Shown one piece after another: positions 24,701-50,008 of a stretch of DNA of 64,000 nucleotides. The translations under genes and the position numbers were made by a program. The notes under the pieces were generated by a model. That model saw only the letters and a list, made by a program, of their open reading frames with translations. It searched no databases and was not told where the DNA came from. Location of the stretch: positions 17,905,046-17,969,045 of the forward strand of contig NC_063045.1 of NCBI RefSeq assembly GCF_018812025.1. Reading direction: 5' to 3'. This DNA comes from Megalobrama amblycephala. Its lineage: Eukaryota; Chordata; Actinopteri; Cypriniformes; Xenocyprididae. The first letter of the stretch is position 1. Every line of letters starts with the position of its first letter.

Positions 24701-27700
24701 TGCAAAGCAGACCTAAATTCTTGCTGATGTTGGGAATATATCAGTTTGGAATATTGCCTGTCTTCTGAAATGGCTTTTAGTAGTGTTATGTTGTCATATG
24801 TAAAAGCTGAATCCACTGGGATTAGCATTAAACATTAATATGTTTAGTCGTAGCTGTTTTCACATTTGCATTGGTAGCATGCAAGGCAGGTTCACACACG
24901 GTTGAAGTAAAACAATTAAACTAAAGTTGCCTTAGGCTAATATAGAGCATGATTACCTTGCCTTTCACACTTGTCTTTCCTAAATGACTTCAAAGTTTTT
25001 TGTGCAAAATACAGTAGTTGACTTGAATCCACATGCAGGTAATAAGCAGGTACTGCAACATTCAGGAAATCAAGCTAGCTCACAGCTAGCACTAATATTT
25101 ACCAGTGTTCGTGTGACATTTACTAATAAAAAACTGGTTTAGCTGATGACAAAAGGACTTAGAGAGCAATTATTATTGGAAAAGTTCCCGAAGATGTTTC
25201 GCCCAAAGCAATAGTGGGTTAACTGCCTTATAGTGTTGTTAGTTCATTGATAAATGTAAAAAAAAAATGTAATGTAAAAACAAGTGTGTGGCAACTAATG
25301 GCAACTTTTCCCACAGGTTCCTCTGAGCCCAGAGTGCAATCGTGCCATTATGAAGCTGGTGTACTGTCCTCATTGCCGAGGTCTTGGATCAGTCAAACCT
25401 TGCGTCAACTACTGCAAGAACGTCATGAAGGGCTGTCTGGCTAATCAGGCTGACCTTGACACTGAGTGGCAGAGCCTTATTGGTAAAGCAGAGATTATAC
25501 CACATCAACTCTTACTCTTTTGTTGATTGCTTGATTTCTATTTTTGTTGCATCACACTGGGTAGCTCCATCCCTTTTTTGTCACTTTGTTAAATATTTCA
25601 CATTTAGTCTTTATATAAATCTTACTTGGCACTGTTAATTTGATCACACACTCTGTTGTTCTCAATCAATCAGAAACCATGCTACAGGTGGCCACCAGTT
25701 TTGGTGCCGAGCCCAGTATGGACACAGTGATCTACTCAATTCCTGTGAGAATCTCAGAGGCAGTTCTTGCCATGCAGGAGAACATGGAGATCTATACCAG
25801 CAAGGTTAGGACATTGGAATTAAGCATCTGGTTTAAATTTGCGTTAGTGGGTTAGATTGAATGCACTTGAGGTACGAGTTTAAAGATTTATTGATCGCTT
25901 AAGAACCATTTGTACAAATATACACACAAGTTTGTGTTGCGTTTCAGGTTTTCAAGACCTGTGGGGACCGTGGTGAGGAAGGCACACCAAGCTCAATATC
26001 CGAGGAGCCAAAAAAGAAAGGAAGTACAGTTACTGCCCTGGAATACAAACCCAGCCCCAAATCTGCAGCCAGACTGGAGGTGCAGGTGTGTGTGTGGCAG
26101 CATCAATTTCTGGCCTACTTTTATGAGTTTTATACACTGTTGTGTTTTTATACACAGTTTCATACAAGTGTGTTTGTAATTCCCAGGTCACAGACGTGTC
26201 CAGTAAACTCAAGGAAATGCAATTTTACTGGATCCAACTCCCTTCGGCTCTGTGCAGTGGTAAAACAGCATCCACAACCGGTGGTGATAAATGCTGGAAT
26301 GGCATCACCAAAGCCAGGTATTACATCTTGGGGCAAATCTAAAAAATCTTCTCATTCTACAATGAGATGTGTCCATTCAGCTGGTCAGTACGTGTAATAT
26401 GCATTTAATATTTGATTTTTTTGCTGTATATTCAATCAATTTACATGCTTCTCAAGCCTAAATAGATGTGCAGGATTTTGATGGATGACTTTTGGGATGA
26501 ACGCACATTATGAATTTATAGATCGTTACTCATGGTCAGTGCTGGCGGAAAACTGCACCCCTCCCTCTTTTTGCGGTCAAAGTCGTTAAATTGATTGTTT
26601 AGCTATCACTGCCACACAACCGAACTCCAATTGCCCAGAGTCATCAGAAGTGATTAATCACTGGATGCGGTTTAGATGTGCATTTATTTTAGAAGATTTA
26701 AGATGTAAGTAAGTACGGGCAAACAAGCTTTATTTTTAGTCATCACTAATACCTTTTAGCTTCATATAACCAAATTTGCAATCTCATGAGGGTAATTAAT
26801 GCGTACCGGTATGTGATTAGTGGTGTTTGCTAACGTAAGCATCTCTATTAATATTACTCATAATTATGGTTCATATACAAACAACAAAAAGTGGAAGAAA
26901 AAATCCCTACAGACTTGTGAGGGACTTGAGACAAATCTAAAGGCTAGAATATCATAGAGACTATGATATTTAGCGATATAGAGCTAAAACACAGTAGCAA
27001 CCACAGCGAATCACTCAGAATACCATAGCAACCTACTAAAAACAGCTCAAAACATCACATAGCAACGATCCAGAACACCCTAGGAACATAGAAATGCATT
27101 AAAAATCACTCTCTTTAGTGACATGCTAAAAATCAGAACACATTTGTAATGCGCTAAAAAAAAAGTTTTGCTCACTCAAAAGGCACACTAGCATGACACA
27201 TTGTAATCAAGTTTGTATTACTGATGTGCAAGTCTATTTTTATTTCAGTTTAAAGGGATAGTTCACCCAAAAATGAAAATTCTGTCATCATTTACTCATC
27301 CTCAAGTTGTTCCAAACCTGTATGAATTTCTTTCTTCTGCTGAACACAAAAGAAGATATTTTGAATAATATGGGTAACCAAACAGTTGATGGCCCAGTCA
27401 ATGGGGCCCTTCAACTGTTTGAAGATATTTCAATGTTGTGTACAGTAAAAGAAATAAAGGGTGAGTAAATGATGACAGAATTTTCCCTTTAAGACCATAA
27501 ATAATCAAAAATGTACTACAAGTGCCATTAACAAAATGTGCGTGATTGAAATGGTTCTGGAAAATTGATTTTTCTGCAGTTACCTTCCAGAGGTCATGGG
27601 TGATGGGCTGGCCAATCAGATTAATAACCCAGAGGTGGAGATCGACATCACCAAACCCGACAGGACAATACGTCAACAGATCATGCTGCTGAAGATCATG

Positions 27701-28683
27701 TCTAACCGCCTGAAAAATGCCCTCAACGGCAACGACGTGGATTTCCAAGACACAAGTATGCAGCTAAAAATGCTAAAATACTAATGTAACGGAGGCAAGC
27801 TAGTTAGAGCTGTGCGAGTAAACCTCACTCCCCTGGCCTCACAAGGCACACTAGTGACTTGCGCTAGAGACTGCGGTCTTTAGGTACCTTGTTAGCGAGC
27901 CCGCCTCCCATGCCGGAAATGGCGGTTCAAATCCTGCTTGGAGTGGGGCGAGTACAACCGGAGGGGTTATATTTGGTGCCGTGACCCGGATGGGAGTGGG
28001 GTTTAGGAGGGTGAGTGTAACGGGGGCCAGCTAGTAGGAGCCGTTCGAGTAAACCTCACTCCCCTGGACTCATGAGGCGCATTAGCGACTTATACTAGAG
28101 ACCGCCTTCTTCAGAGTGCTTGTTAGCACGCCCAAATCCCACTCGAAGCAGGTCGAGTAGGACCAGTTACACTAACTACACAACATGGTGAATGATAATC
28201 ACACAGTGGACGTGAAACATGGGCATTAGAACAAATTTGTGTAAATCATTCAGAATCAATTGAATTTATTCAATTCACAAGTTCAGTTTGTTCTATTAAT
28301 GTTACATGAATGAGGCCCAAAGATGCTAAATTTGGCACTATTTTGACATAACTTTGTCTGCTTAAGTATTCAACAGTTTCATATTTATTAGATATTGCCT
28401 ATCAACCATTACTTCTGTGACCTATTTTACACCGGAGTAATAATCATCATGTTTTTACTATAATGTGTTTCTAGGTGATGATTTCAGTGGCTCAGGAAGC
28501 GGCATGTGTGCGGACCACCTGTGCATTCGTGGTAGACCTCCGGTTTTTGGGCCGAAAACGGACAGGCCCAAACTCTATGCCTATGGTCCTGAAAACAAAA
28601 GAGTCAAAGGATCCGGAAACCAGATTCAGCCTTCTGTCATCTTACTGGTTCTATTACTCACGAGTCTACTGCTTAGACGATAA
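20880..28683 (+). CDS. gpc1: Glypican-1, coding exons 2-9 (5' incomplete)
   Basis: Cell-surface heparan-sulfate proteoglycan, GPI-anchored, a co-receptor for growth factors such as FGFs. Coding parts are 20880-21038, 22741-23138, 25317-25482, 25674-25804, 25948-26085, 26187-26317, 27580-27755 and 28475-28683. All junctions keep frame and give 501 residues, against about 558 in the whole mammalian protein, so only the first exon is missing. Seen in order: CPQGYTCC at the start, an N-glycosylation site NGS in exon 3, the glypican cysteine cluster CPHCRG...[12 protein letters not shown] in exon 4, the block [19 protein letters not shown] in exon 8, three Ser-Gly heparan-sulfate sites after DDF in exon 9, and a hydrophobic C-terminal GPI signal. 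These features, especially the exon 8 block, favour glypican-1 over the other glypicans. Which fish duplicate (a or b) this is cannot be told. Confidence 0.95.
21039..22127. other. gpc1 intron 2, left part
   Basis: Contains an (AT)n tract at 21687-21721 and AT-rich sequence. The short minus-strand frame at 21825-22088 is low complexity. Confidence 0.6.
22129..22584. mobile_element. Palindromic DNA element in gpc1 intron 2
   Basis: Left GGATTACTTCACTTTCAAAT and right, on the other strand, AGGATTAGTTCACTTTCAAA are inverted ends. TTAA is kept on the right; the left flank is mutated to TATA. It has the same ends as 47490-48050. Confidence 0.75.
22741..23138 (+). CDS. gpc1: gpc1 exon 3
   Basis: Acceptor ATCATTGCAG, donor GTACAG. 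It encodes [17 protein letters not shown] through [10 protein letters not shown], part of the helical N-terminal lobe. The long opposite-strand frames here are shadows of it. Confidence 0.95.
23170..23300 (+). repeat. Degenerate tRNA-derived SINE
   Basis: The order CTCAGGGCTGGTAACCGGAA, then GTACTGCCCTTGAGTAAGGC and CCCAGGGTGCTCTAG is familiar from fish tRNA-type SINEs. The promoter boxes are eroded. Confidence 0.5.
23301..25316. other. Rest of gpc1 intron 3
   Basis: About 2 kb of intron without a recognisable exon. The frames at 23871-24177 and 24330-24563 have no domain. Confidence 0.55.
25317..25482 (+). CDS. gpc1: gpc1 exon 4, cysteine signature
   Basis: Acceptor TTTTCCCACAG, donor GTAAAG. 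It encodes [17 protein letters not shown] and the cysteine cluster that defines glypicans, ending [16 protein letters not shown] in phase 1. Confidence 0.96.
25674..25804 (+). CDS. gpc1: gpc1 exon 5
   Basis: Acceptor AATCAATCAG, donor GTTAGG. It encodes [20 protein letters not shown] through MEIYTSK, phase 0 at the end. Confidence 0.93.
25948..26085 (+). CDS. gpc1: gpc1 exon 6
   Basis: Acceptor GCGTTTCAG, donor GTGTGT. It encodes [13 protein letters not shown], then a charged variable segment (EEPKKKG), then SAARLEVQ. This loop is poorly conserved in the family. Confidence 0.92.
26187..26317 (+). CDS. gpc1: gpc1 exon 7
   Basis: Acceptor AATTCCCAG, donor GTATTA. It encodes [20 protein letters not shown] through KCWNGITKA. 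The junction codon with exon 8 reads AGT (Ser), where mammalian glypican-1 has Arg as I recall it. Confidence 0.92.
26318..27249. other. gpc1 intron 7, left part
   Basis: No exon. Around 26985-27090 are imperfect CATAGCAACC / CCAGAACACCCTAGG units, the reverse of the tract at 11908. Confidence 0.55.
27254..27488. mobile_element. TTAA-flanked palindromic element in gpc1 intron 7
   Basis: AGGGATAGTTCACCCAAAAA at the left and ATGATGACAGAATTTTCCCT at the right, with TTAA at 27250-27253 and 27489-27492. It is a common type in carp-like genomes; related copies are at 8, 33025 and 61020. Confidence 0.8.
27580..27755 (+). CDS. gpc1: gpc1 exon 8
   Basis: Acceptor TTTTTCTGCAG, donor GTATGC. It encodes [20 protein letters not shown] and [17 protein letters not shown], the most conserved block of glypican-1. 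Confidence 0.96.
27786..28172 (+). repeat. Two tandem tRNA-like repeat units
   Basis: Copy 1 (27786-28016) and copy 2 (28017-28172) both begin GTAAC and share GAGTAAACCTCACTCCCCTGG. Copy 1 holds a polymerase-III B-box-like GGTTCAAATCC; copy 2 has lost it. It looks SINE-like. It is not a working tRNA gene, because no cloverleaf of normal length is evident. Confidence 0.6.
28173..28474. other. End of gpc1 intron 8
   Basis: AT-rich, ending in the acceptor GTGTTTCTAG. Confidence 0.6.
28475..28683 (+). CDS. gpc1: gpc1 exon 9, heparan-sulfate sites and GPI signal
   Basis: It opens with the end of Ser, then [11 protein letters not shown]: three Ser-Gly pairs next to acidic residues, the classic glycosaminoglycan attachment setting. 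The last residues [16 protein letters not shown] are a GPI-anchor signal, and the codon TAA at 28681 ends the frame. The anchor residue is probably in or near GSGN. Confidence 0.95.
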
Positions 28684-31025
28684 TGGAGAAGCTTCATCTA
28701 ACGCTGGGATCGAACTTTGGGATCTGGTTCAGGAAATTTGGGATAGGACAAGGAATGTTTAAAAAAAAGAATAGCAAAAATGAGAAAAGGTGAGCTTAAC
28801 AAAATTGCCAAAAGAAAAAAAGAAAACTTTTGAGTGTATGGACATTTTAATTCCTCTGGAATAGGACAGAGACCATGAGAATTGGTGGAAAAGGAATTTT
28901 GTTTTTGTGTTTTTATGTTTTGTAATATATGTCAGATTTAAGTGCTGACTTGTTACATCAATCGACATCTTGTTTTTTTTTTTACCTTTGAATGTAAAAA
29001 GAAGAACTGGACAGGGAGAATGCCGGTTTAGATTTACAATATGAATTTCTCAGCCACCTAAGCGACTTACCCACAGTTCTTTGCTCTTAAAGTCACACAG
29101 TCACCAAATCACCTAGTGTTTCATTTCACCATGCTTGAGTTACGTAAGTTCGTCTTTGCACAACTGTCCATTTTGTCTTAAATATTTCACAGATGGACAT
29201 AATTACAAAACACTACATTAGTCAAATCCCATTTAGATTACAAAATGTATGAACTTTGGCATGGACATGAATCGAAATACGGAATTGCTGAGTATCTAAG
29301 AAACTATGTAATAGTGTTTTTTTTAAACTGTGATTCATTTGGTTTGGTCCAGAATAATTTTGTATGATAACAAGTTGCAATAATGGGTCAATTTAAAAAA
29401 AAAATAACAAAAAAGAAAAAAAGGAAAAAAAAGAAACCAACATCAAAATAAAGAAAATATAGCCTATTTTTTAGGACCATTAAGATTTATTGCATAATTA
29501 CTTTCATAATTTTATTTTCATCATTTTTATTTAAACTTTTAACATTTTTTCTCATCTGTACTTTTGTCTTGTTTTCCATTTAAAAAAAAAAAAAAAAAAA
29601 CATCTAACCATTCTTAAAAAAGCTGAAATCTAATTTGTTAGATTTACAATTGAAATAAAATTTACTCAAATTATGAATAAAACACTAAATATATTCTCTG
29701 AAAATTAAATGTATGCAATTTGATCTTGTTTATGTATTAATTTTGTTTTATGGAGTAATTATCGGTATATTAGAATATTATTTTGATTTTAAGGAAAATC
29801 ACTTTTATTTTCAGAAATTTTCATAATTCTGCAAAAAAAAAAAAAAAACAACATTAATGATTTTTAATAAAATGAGAATTATTTACATTAATCAACATTT
29901 AGTGAGAACTTGTACTTGTACTTAATTTACATGAAATTAATGTCACAATGCAAAAAAAATCTTACCCCAAAAAATAGGCTTTATTAATGCTAAATGTTTG
30001 TTTTTACTTTGATTTTGGTGTGAAATATGACCCAGATATGAGACGCTCTTATCTGAAATTGTACATGTAAAACAACAAACTTCCAAAAGACATGAATGCA
30101 CAAAGTATTTGCTTCACTCACCTCGATTTAACCCGTAACTTGCATTTAGAAACTTATGGCTGCATTATTGCTCATTGCAGTACAAATTTGTATTCGTAAT
30201 AAGTACTTTCAGCACCGATGGCAAGTAAAATAGAAGCATGTGTCAGTCTTGAATGGATTGATTTGCCTTGAATGGAATTGCATTATAGCCAAAGCCAATG
30301 GGAAGCAGTCATTTACAGAATGTACCGTTTTTAAAATACCAGCTGTCACTTTTAATAAAAGTTTGTAATAAATTTGACGACTCAGAGCAATATGATTAAT
30401 TTAGACTTGTGGCAGTGATGTTTTAAAGCATCTCCAAGGAGCTGATTCAGAAGCAAGATATTTGCGAGGGTAACATTATGGTTTTTCTGAAATTTTGGTC
30501 AGACAAACATGTAAAAAACAAAAAAAACAACATTCCTACAAAATGTCTTGGACAATATCAGCATCTAGTTCCTAAATGTTGCATTTAAATGTGTCAAACT
30601 ATCTTCATGTTTCTGATATTTGTTTCTAATGACTCTTCCTTTTTTGATGCACAACTTGAGCTGAATCCACAAGGACCTGGTTTAAAAAGTTGTGGAATGT
30701 AAACACAGTTGAGAATGTACATAATGTAGTGTACAATCTCTGTCACAGCAAGGTTCGTTTTTGTACTCGGTTGTCCGGTAAATGAAAAGCACATTGTATA
30801 CTCTTAGTCGATCGCATGACTCAATGAATGGACACTGAGAAGGGCTCAAACACAAGCGTAATGTGTTTCATGTGACGGTGACGGATTGAGCAAACGCTCA
30901 TTCGAGAGAGACAGAGATGTGTGTAATGGAACATTTGATATATTTCAGGACTAGCGTTTTATTTGAGGTTTGAATTTGTAAATTTGGTCTGTTTTACGTA
31001 ATAAACATGCACAGTTGTTCAAACA
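28684..31025 (+). other. gpc1: gpc1 3' untranslated region
   Basis: AT-rich with many A and T runs (for example 29581-29600 and 29834-29849), and several AATAAA hexamers (about 29653, 29676, 30355). The last, at 31000-31005, is the likeliest end because ankmy1 begins just beyond. A length of about 2.3 kb fits the long glypican-1 message. Confidence 0.65.
31000..31005 (+). terminator. gpc1: Poly(A) signal AATAAA of gpc1
   Basis: Last plus-strand AATAAA before the opposing gene. Confidence 0.6.
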
Positions 31026-31056
31026 AAATGGATGTTGACTGTCTTTTCAAAGAATT

Positions 31057-31062
31057 TTTATT
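31057..31062 (-). terminator. ankmy1: Poly(A) signal AATAAA of ankmy1
   Basis: TTTATT on the plus strand gives AATAAA on the minus strand, 73 bp beyond the ankmy1 stop codon. Confidence 0.65.
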
Positions 31063-31134
31063 AATAGACCTTGACTTATGATTTAAAAAAGAAAACTTAC
31101 ATAACTAATGTTCAATTGGCCTATTAAATGCATT

Positions 31135-46780
<15,646 letters not shown>

Positions 46781-47250
46781 TACTGTTCTATTCTTCTTAT
46801 TGAGTTAATATCATGACTTTATAAACGTTTATTTACACAGCACACGACTTCTGAGTGACTTTATTTTAGTTTAACTTCGGATGGTTACCATGACGACGCG
46901 AGAATTCCTAACTGCATGTCGTAAATTTACATCTGTCTAAAAAGCTATATCACGCAGAAAAAAGTCCTCATTAAGTTAACTGCAATTACTCCAGTTCCTC
47001 TGTGAGATTAGCTGGCACTCCAGATGGTCTATTCACAACATAATATACATGACAAAGGCCGACGACCCTCTTGAAGTAAACACGTGTTCCTCGTTGGTTT
47101 GTTTTTGTGTTTCAAGTGACCTGCTACAGTAGTTAAACACCGCGCAACTAAGCAACCGCAACGACCCAGGGGCAGTCGAGAGCGCGCGCGCGCTCGCTTT
47201 TCTCGCTCTCTCTCACACAAGCCCACACACAACCATATCTGCGATAATAA
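46781..47250 (-). promoter_or_regulatory. ankmy1: ankmy1 upstream region, probable promoter
   Basis: Upstream of the first exon is a CpG-bearing stretch (GAGAGCGCGCGCGCGCTCGC near 47179). GTTACCATGACGAC at 46884-46897 resembles the RFX X-box consensus GTTGCCATGGCAAC at 11 of 14 positions and lies about 105 bp from the ATG. No TATA box was identified. Confidence 0.45.
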
Positions 47251-47489
47251 TGTGTTTCATTACATTACTGAGTAATTAATCTCTGTTTTCTTGACTTATT
47301 TGACGGCTGTCAGGTGTGCACCAAAGCATCGCGAGCACAATTGCTCAAGAGCGCGCGACACATGATATGTGGTCGCGAATGGGTTATTCATTACAAGTGG
47401 CCTTCCAAAGAGATGAACGTTTAATTAAGAGTCAATGATCTTCTGAGAACATTCGGATAAATAATTACAATGAAAACTAAGACACTTAA

Positions 47490-48050
47490 AGGATTACTTC
47501 ACTTTCAAATAAAAATTTCCTGATAATTTACTCACCCCCATGTCATCCAAGACGTTCATGTCTTTCTTTCATCAGTCGAAAAGAGATTAAGGTTTTTGAA
47601 AAGAAATTAAGACATTCCAGGATTATTCTCCTAATAGTGGACCTCAATGGCCTCCAAACGGTTGAAGGTCAAAATTACAGTAGGACACACAGCGTAAGCT
47701 TTTTGAAGAATACGAATGTGCGGTTTTGGCGAAACCACTTGGAAGGCGATCATTTGTTTATATAAAGCATATACATTTACATTTTTTTCGAAAATGACCG
47801 ATCGTTTCGCTAGATAAGACCCTTATTCCTTGTCTGGTATCGTTTAAAGCCCTTTGAAGCTGCACTGAAACTGTAATTTTGACCTTCAACCGTTTGGGGC
47901 CAATTGAAGTCCACTATAAGGAGAAAAATCCTGGAATATTTTCATCAAAAACCTAAATTTCTTTTCGACTTAAGAAAGACATGAACATCTTGAATGACAT
48001 GGGGGTGAGTAAATTATCAGGAAAATTTTATTTGAATGTGAACTAATCCT
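47490..48050. mobile_element. TTAA-flanked palindromic element
   Basis: The left end AGGATTACTTCACTTTCAAA and the right end read in reverse, AGGATTAGTTCACATTCAAA, lie between TTAA at 47486-47489 and 48051-48054. Further in, TCCTGATAATTTACTCACCC also returns inverted. Same family as 22129-22584. Confidence 0.85.
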
Positions 48051-48070
48051 TTAAGATACGTTCTGCTTAA

Positions 48071-49021
48071 AGGTGCCCTAGAATTAAAAATTGAATTTAC
48101 CTTGGCATAGTTAAATAACAAGAGTTCAGTACATGGAAATGACATACAGTGAGTCTCAAACTCCATTGTTTCCTCCTTCTTATGTAAATCTCATTTGTTT
48201 AAAAGACCTCTGAAAAACAGGTGAATCTCAACATAACACAGTCGGGATCATTAATATGTACGCCCCCAATATTTGCATATGCCAGCCCATGATCGAGGCA
48301 TTACACAAGGGCAGCCAGTATTAACGTCTGGATCTGTGCACAGCTGAATCATCAGACTAGGTAAGCAAGCAAGAACAATAATGAAAAATGGCAGATGGAG
48401 CGATAATAACTGACATGATCCATGATAGCATGATATTTTTAGTGATATTTGTAAACTGTCTTTCTAAATGTTTCGTTAGCATGTTGCTAATGTACTGTTA
48501 AATGTGGTTAAAGTTACCATCGTTTCTTACTGTATTCACGGAGACAAGATCTGTTGTTATTTTCATTTTTAAACACTTGCAGTCTGTATAATTCATAAAC
48601 ACAACTTCATTCTTTATAAATCTCTCCAACAGTGTGTAATGTTAGCTTTAGCCACGGAGCACTATCAAACTCATTCAGAATCAAATGTAAACATCCATAT
48701 AAATACTATACTCACATGATCCGATGTATGCATGCAGCATGCATGACGAACATCTTGTAAAGATCCATTTTGAGGGTTATATTAGCTGTGTGAACTTTGT
48801 TTATGCAATGATAGTGTCGAGAGCTCGGGAGGGGGCGGAGAGCGCGAACAATTAAAGGGGCCGCAGCCTGAATCGGCGCATTTCTAATTATGTCCCAAAA
48901 TAGGCAGTTAAAAAAATTAATTTAAAAAAACTATGGGGTATTTTGAGCTGAAACTTCACAGACACATTCAGGGGACACCTTAGACTTATTTTACATCTTG
49001 TAAAAACGTTCGATGGCACCT
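48071..49021. mobile_element. TTAA-flanked 951-bp DNA element, copy 1
   Basis: Begins AGGTGCCCTAGAATTAAAAA and ends TTCGATGGCACCT, between TTAA at 48067-48070 and 49022-49025. No transposase. A second copy, inverted, lies in hsh2d intron 3 at 51791-52737. Confidence 0.85.
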
Positions 49022-49510
49022 TTAAGAAAAATATTTAACGTGGTTTGCTGGTCTTAGGTCTAGTTTATAGGGGGTTTGGGCACACCAGGTAAACCATCAT
49101 AAACAAGCTTATACCAGCAAAATGATGATCATAATCCTGCACAACATGGTATTTTAAGGTATTTTGAAAAAATTCTTGGGTTTCTTGGATTGTCTGTACA
49201 TTTATTGACCAACTGCAGTAAAAAGCAAATATTTACAGTGTGTTTCTACCGATATGTACAGTGCTTGATTTTAGGAAGTAAAATCTGGAAGTATAAAGAA
49301 ATTCATTCCCACGGGCACAACACATTCTGTCATTGTTATATTGAAATATTTTACCGTGTCAAACAGGTTTTTCCAGATGACAAACCTCTGTTCGGAACAT
49401 GATGTGTCAGAAATGTAAATACATACTGAAAAAGGACATCACAACAAAGAGCTATTGACACTATTCAATGGCAATAAAACGTCAAATAAAAACACTCTTT
49501 ATGTTTTTAT
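49022..49510 (-). other. hsh2d: hsh2d 3' untranslated region and spacer
   Basis: A minus-strand AATAAA at 49201-49206, about 305 bp past the stop codon, is a plausible transcript end. Confidence 0.5.
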
Positions 49511-50008
49511 CTAATAACCAGGTGCAAAAGGAGGGGGATTTAGGTACTCCAATGGTAACTCTATATCTGCAAAGTTGGGAATACCGTCAGATGACTGACA
49601 TTCAGATAACTCCTGATACTCATTTTCCATCACTTGTTTAGGGTTCACGGTCCTGCTCTCCAAAACAGGAAAAGTCGGATCCTCCTGACACGCATTGTTA
49701 GTGATCTCCTCATACGTGTGCTCCTCTGAGTGCTTCTTTTTAAGCTTTTTCTTAATTTGCGCCAGGCCCAAGACCACAGGTTTCAACTGTTGTTGGATTT
49801 TCTGTTGGGTACGGCCTTCAACGGGTGAGTCGGCTGTGATTTGATGTCTGTCAGGGCTCACAGACATCAACCCTTGAGATCTGTCAGCCTCCGCTGTTGC
49901 TTGCGGGCGACTTGGCAAGCGCATTCTGGGTGGTAACTGTGGTGGTGTGTCGTGAGTTGTGGAAGTAAATACTGTTCTAGGTTTTGGAACAGGCTTTGTT
50001 GGCTGATC
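49511..50008 (-). CDS. hsh2d: hsh2d exon 5 (last), proline/tyrosine tail
   Basis: Acceptor TTTAAATTTCAG. Encodes DQPTKPVPKPRTVFTSTTHD, PPQLPPR, a basic stretch KKKLKKKH, YEEI at Tyr307, and the C-terminal PPPFAPGY, then TAG. Confidence 0.93.
   Translation of the reverse strand, partial: DQPTKPVPKPRTVFTSTTHDTPPQLPPRMRLPSRPQATAEADRSQGLMSVSPDRHQITADSPVEGRTQQKIQQQLKPVVLGLAQIKKKLKKKHSEEHTYEEITNNACQEDPTFPVLESRTVNPKQVMENEYQELSECQSSDGIPNFADIELPLEYLNPPPFAPGY

Noticed and set aside
27786..28172. Functional tRNA genes
   Set aside because: B-box-like text only in one copy and no complete cloverleaf; better explained as a SINE-like repeat.
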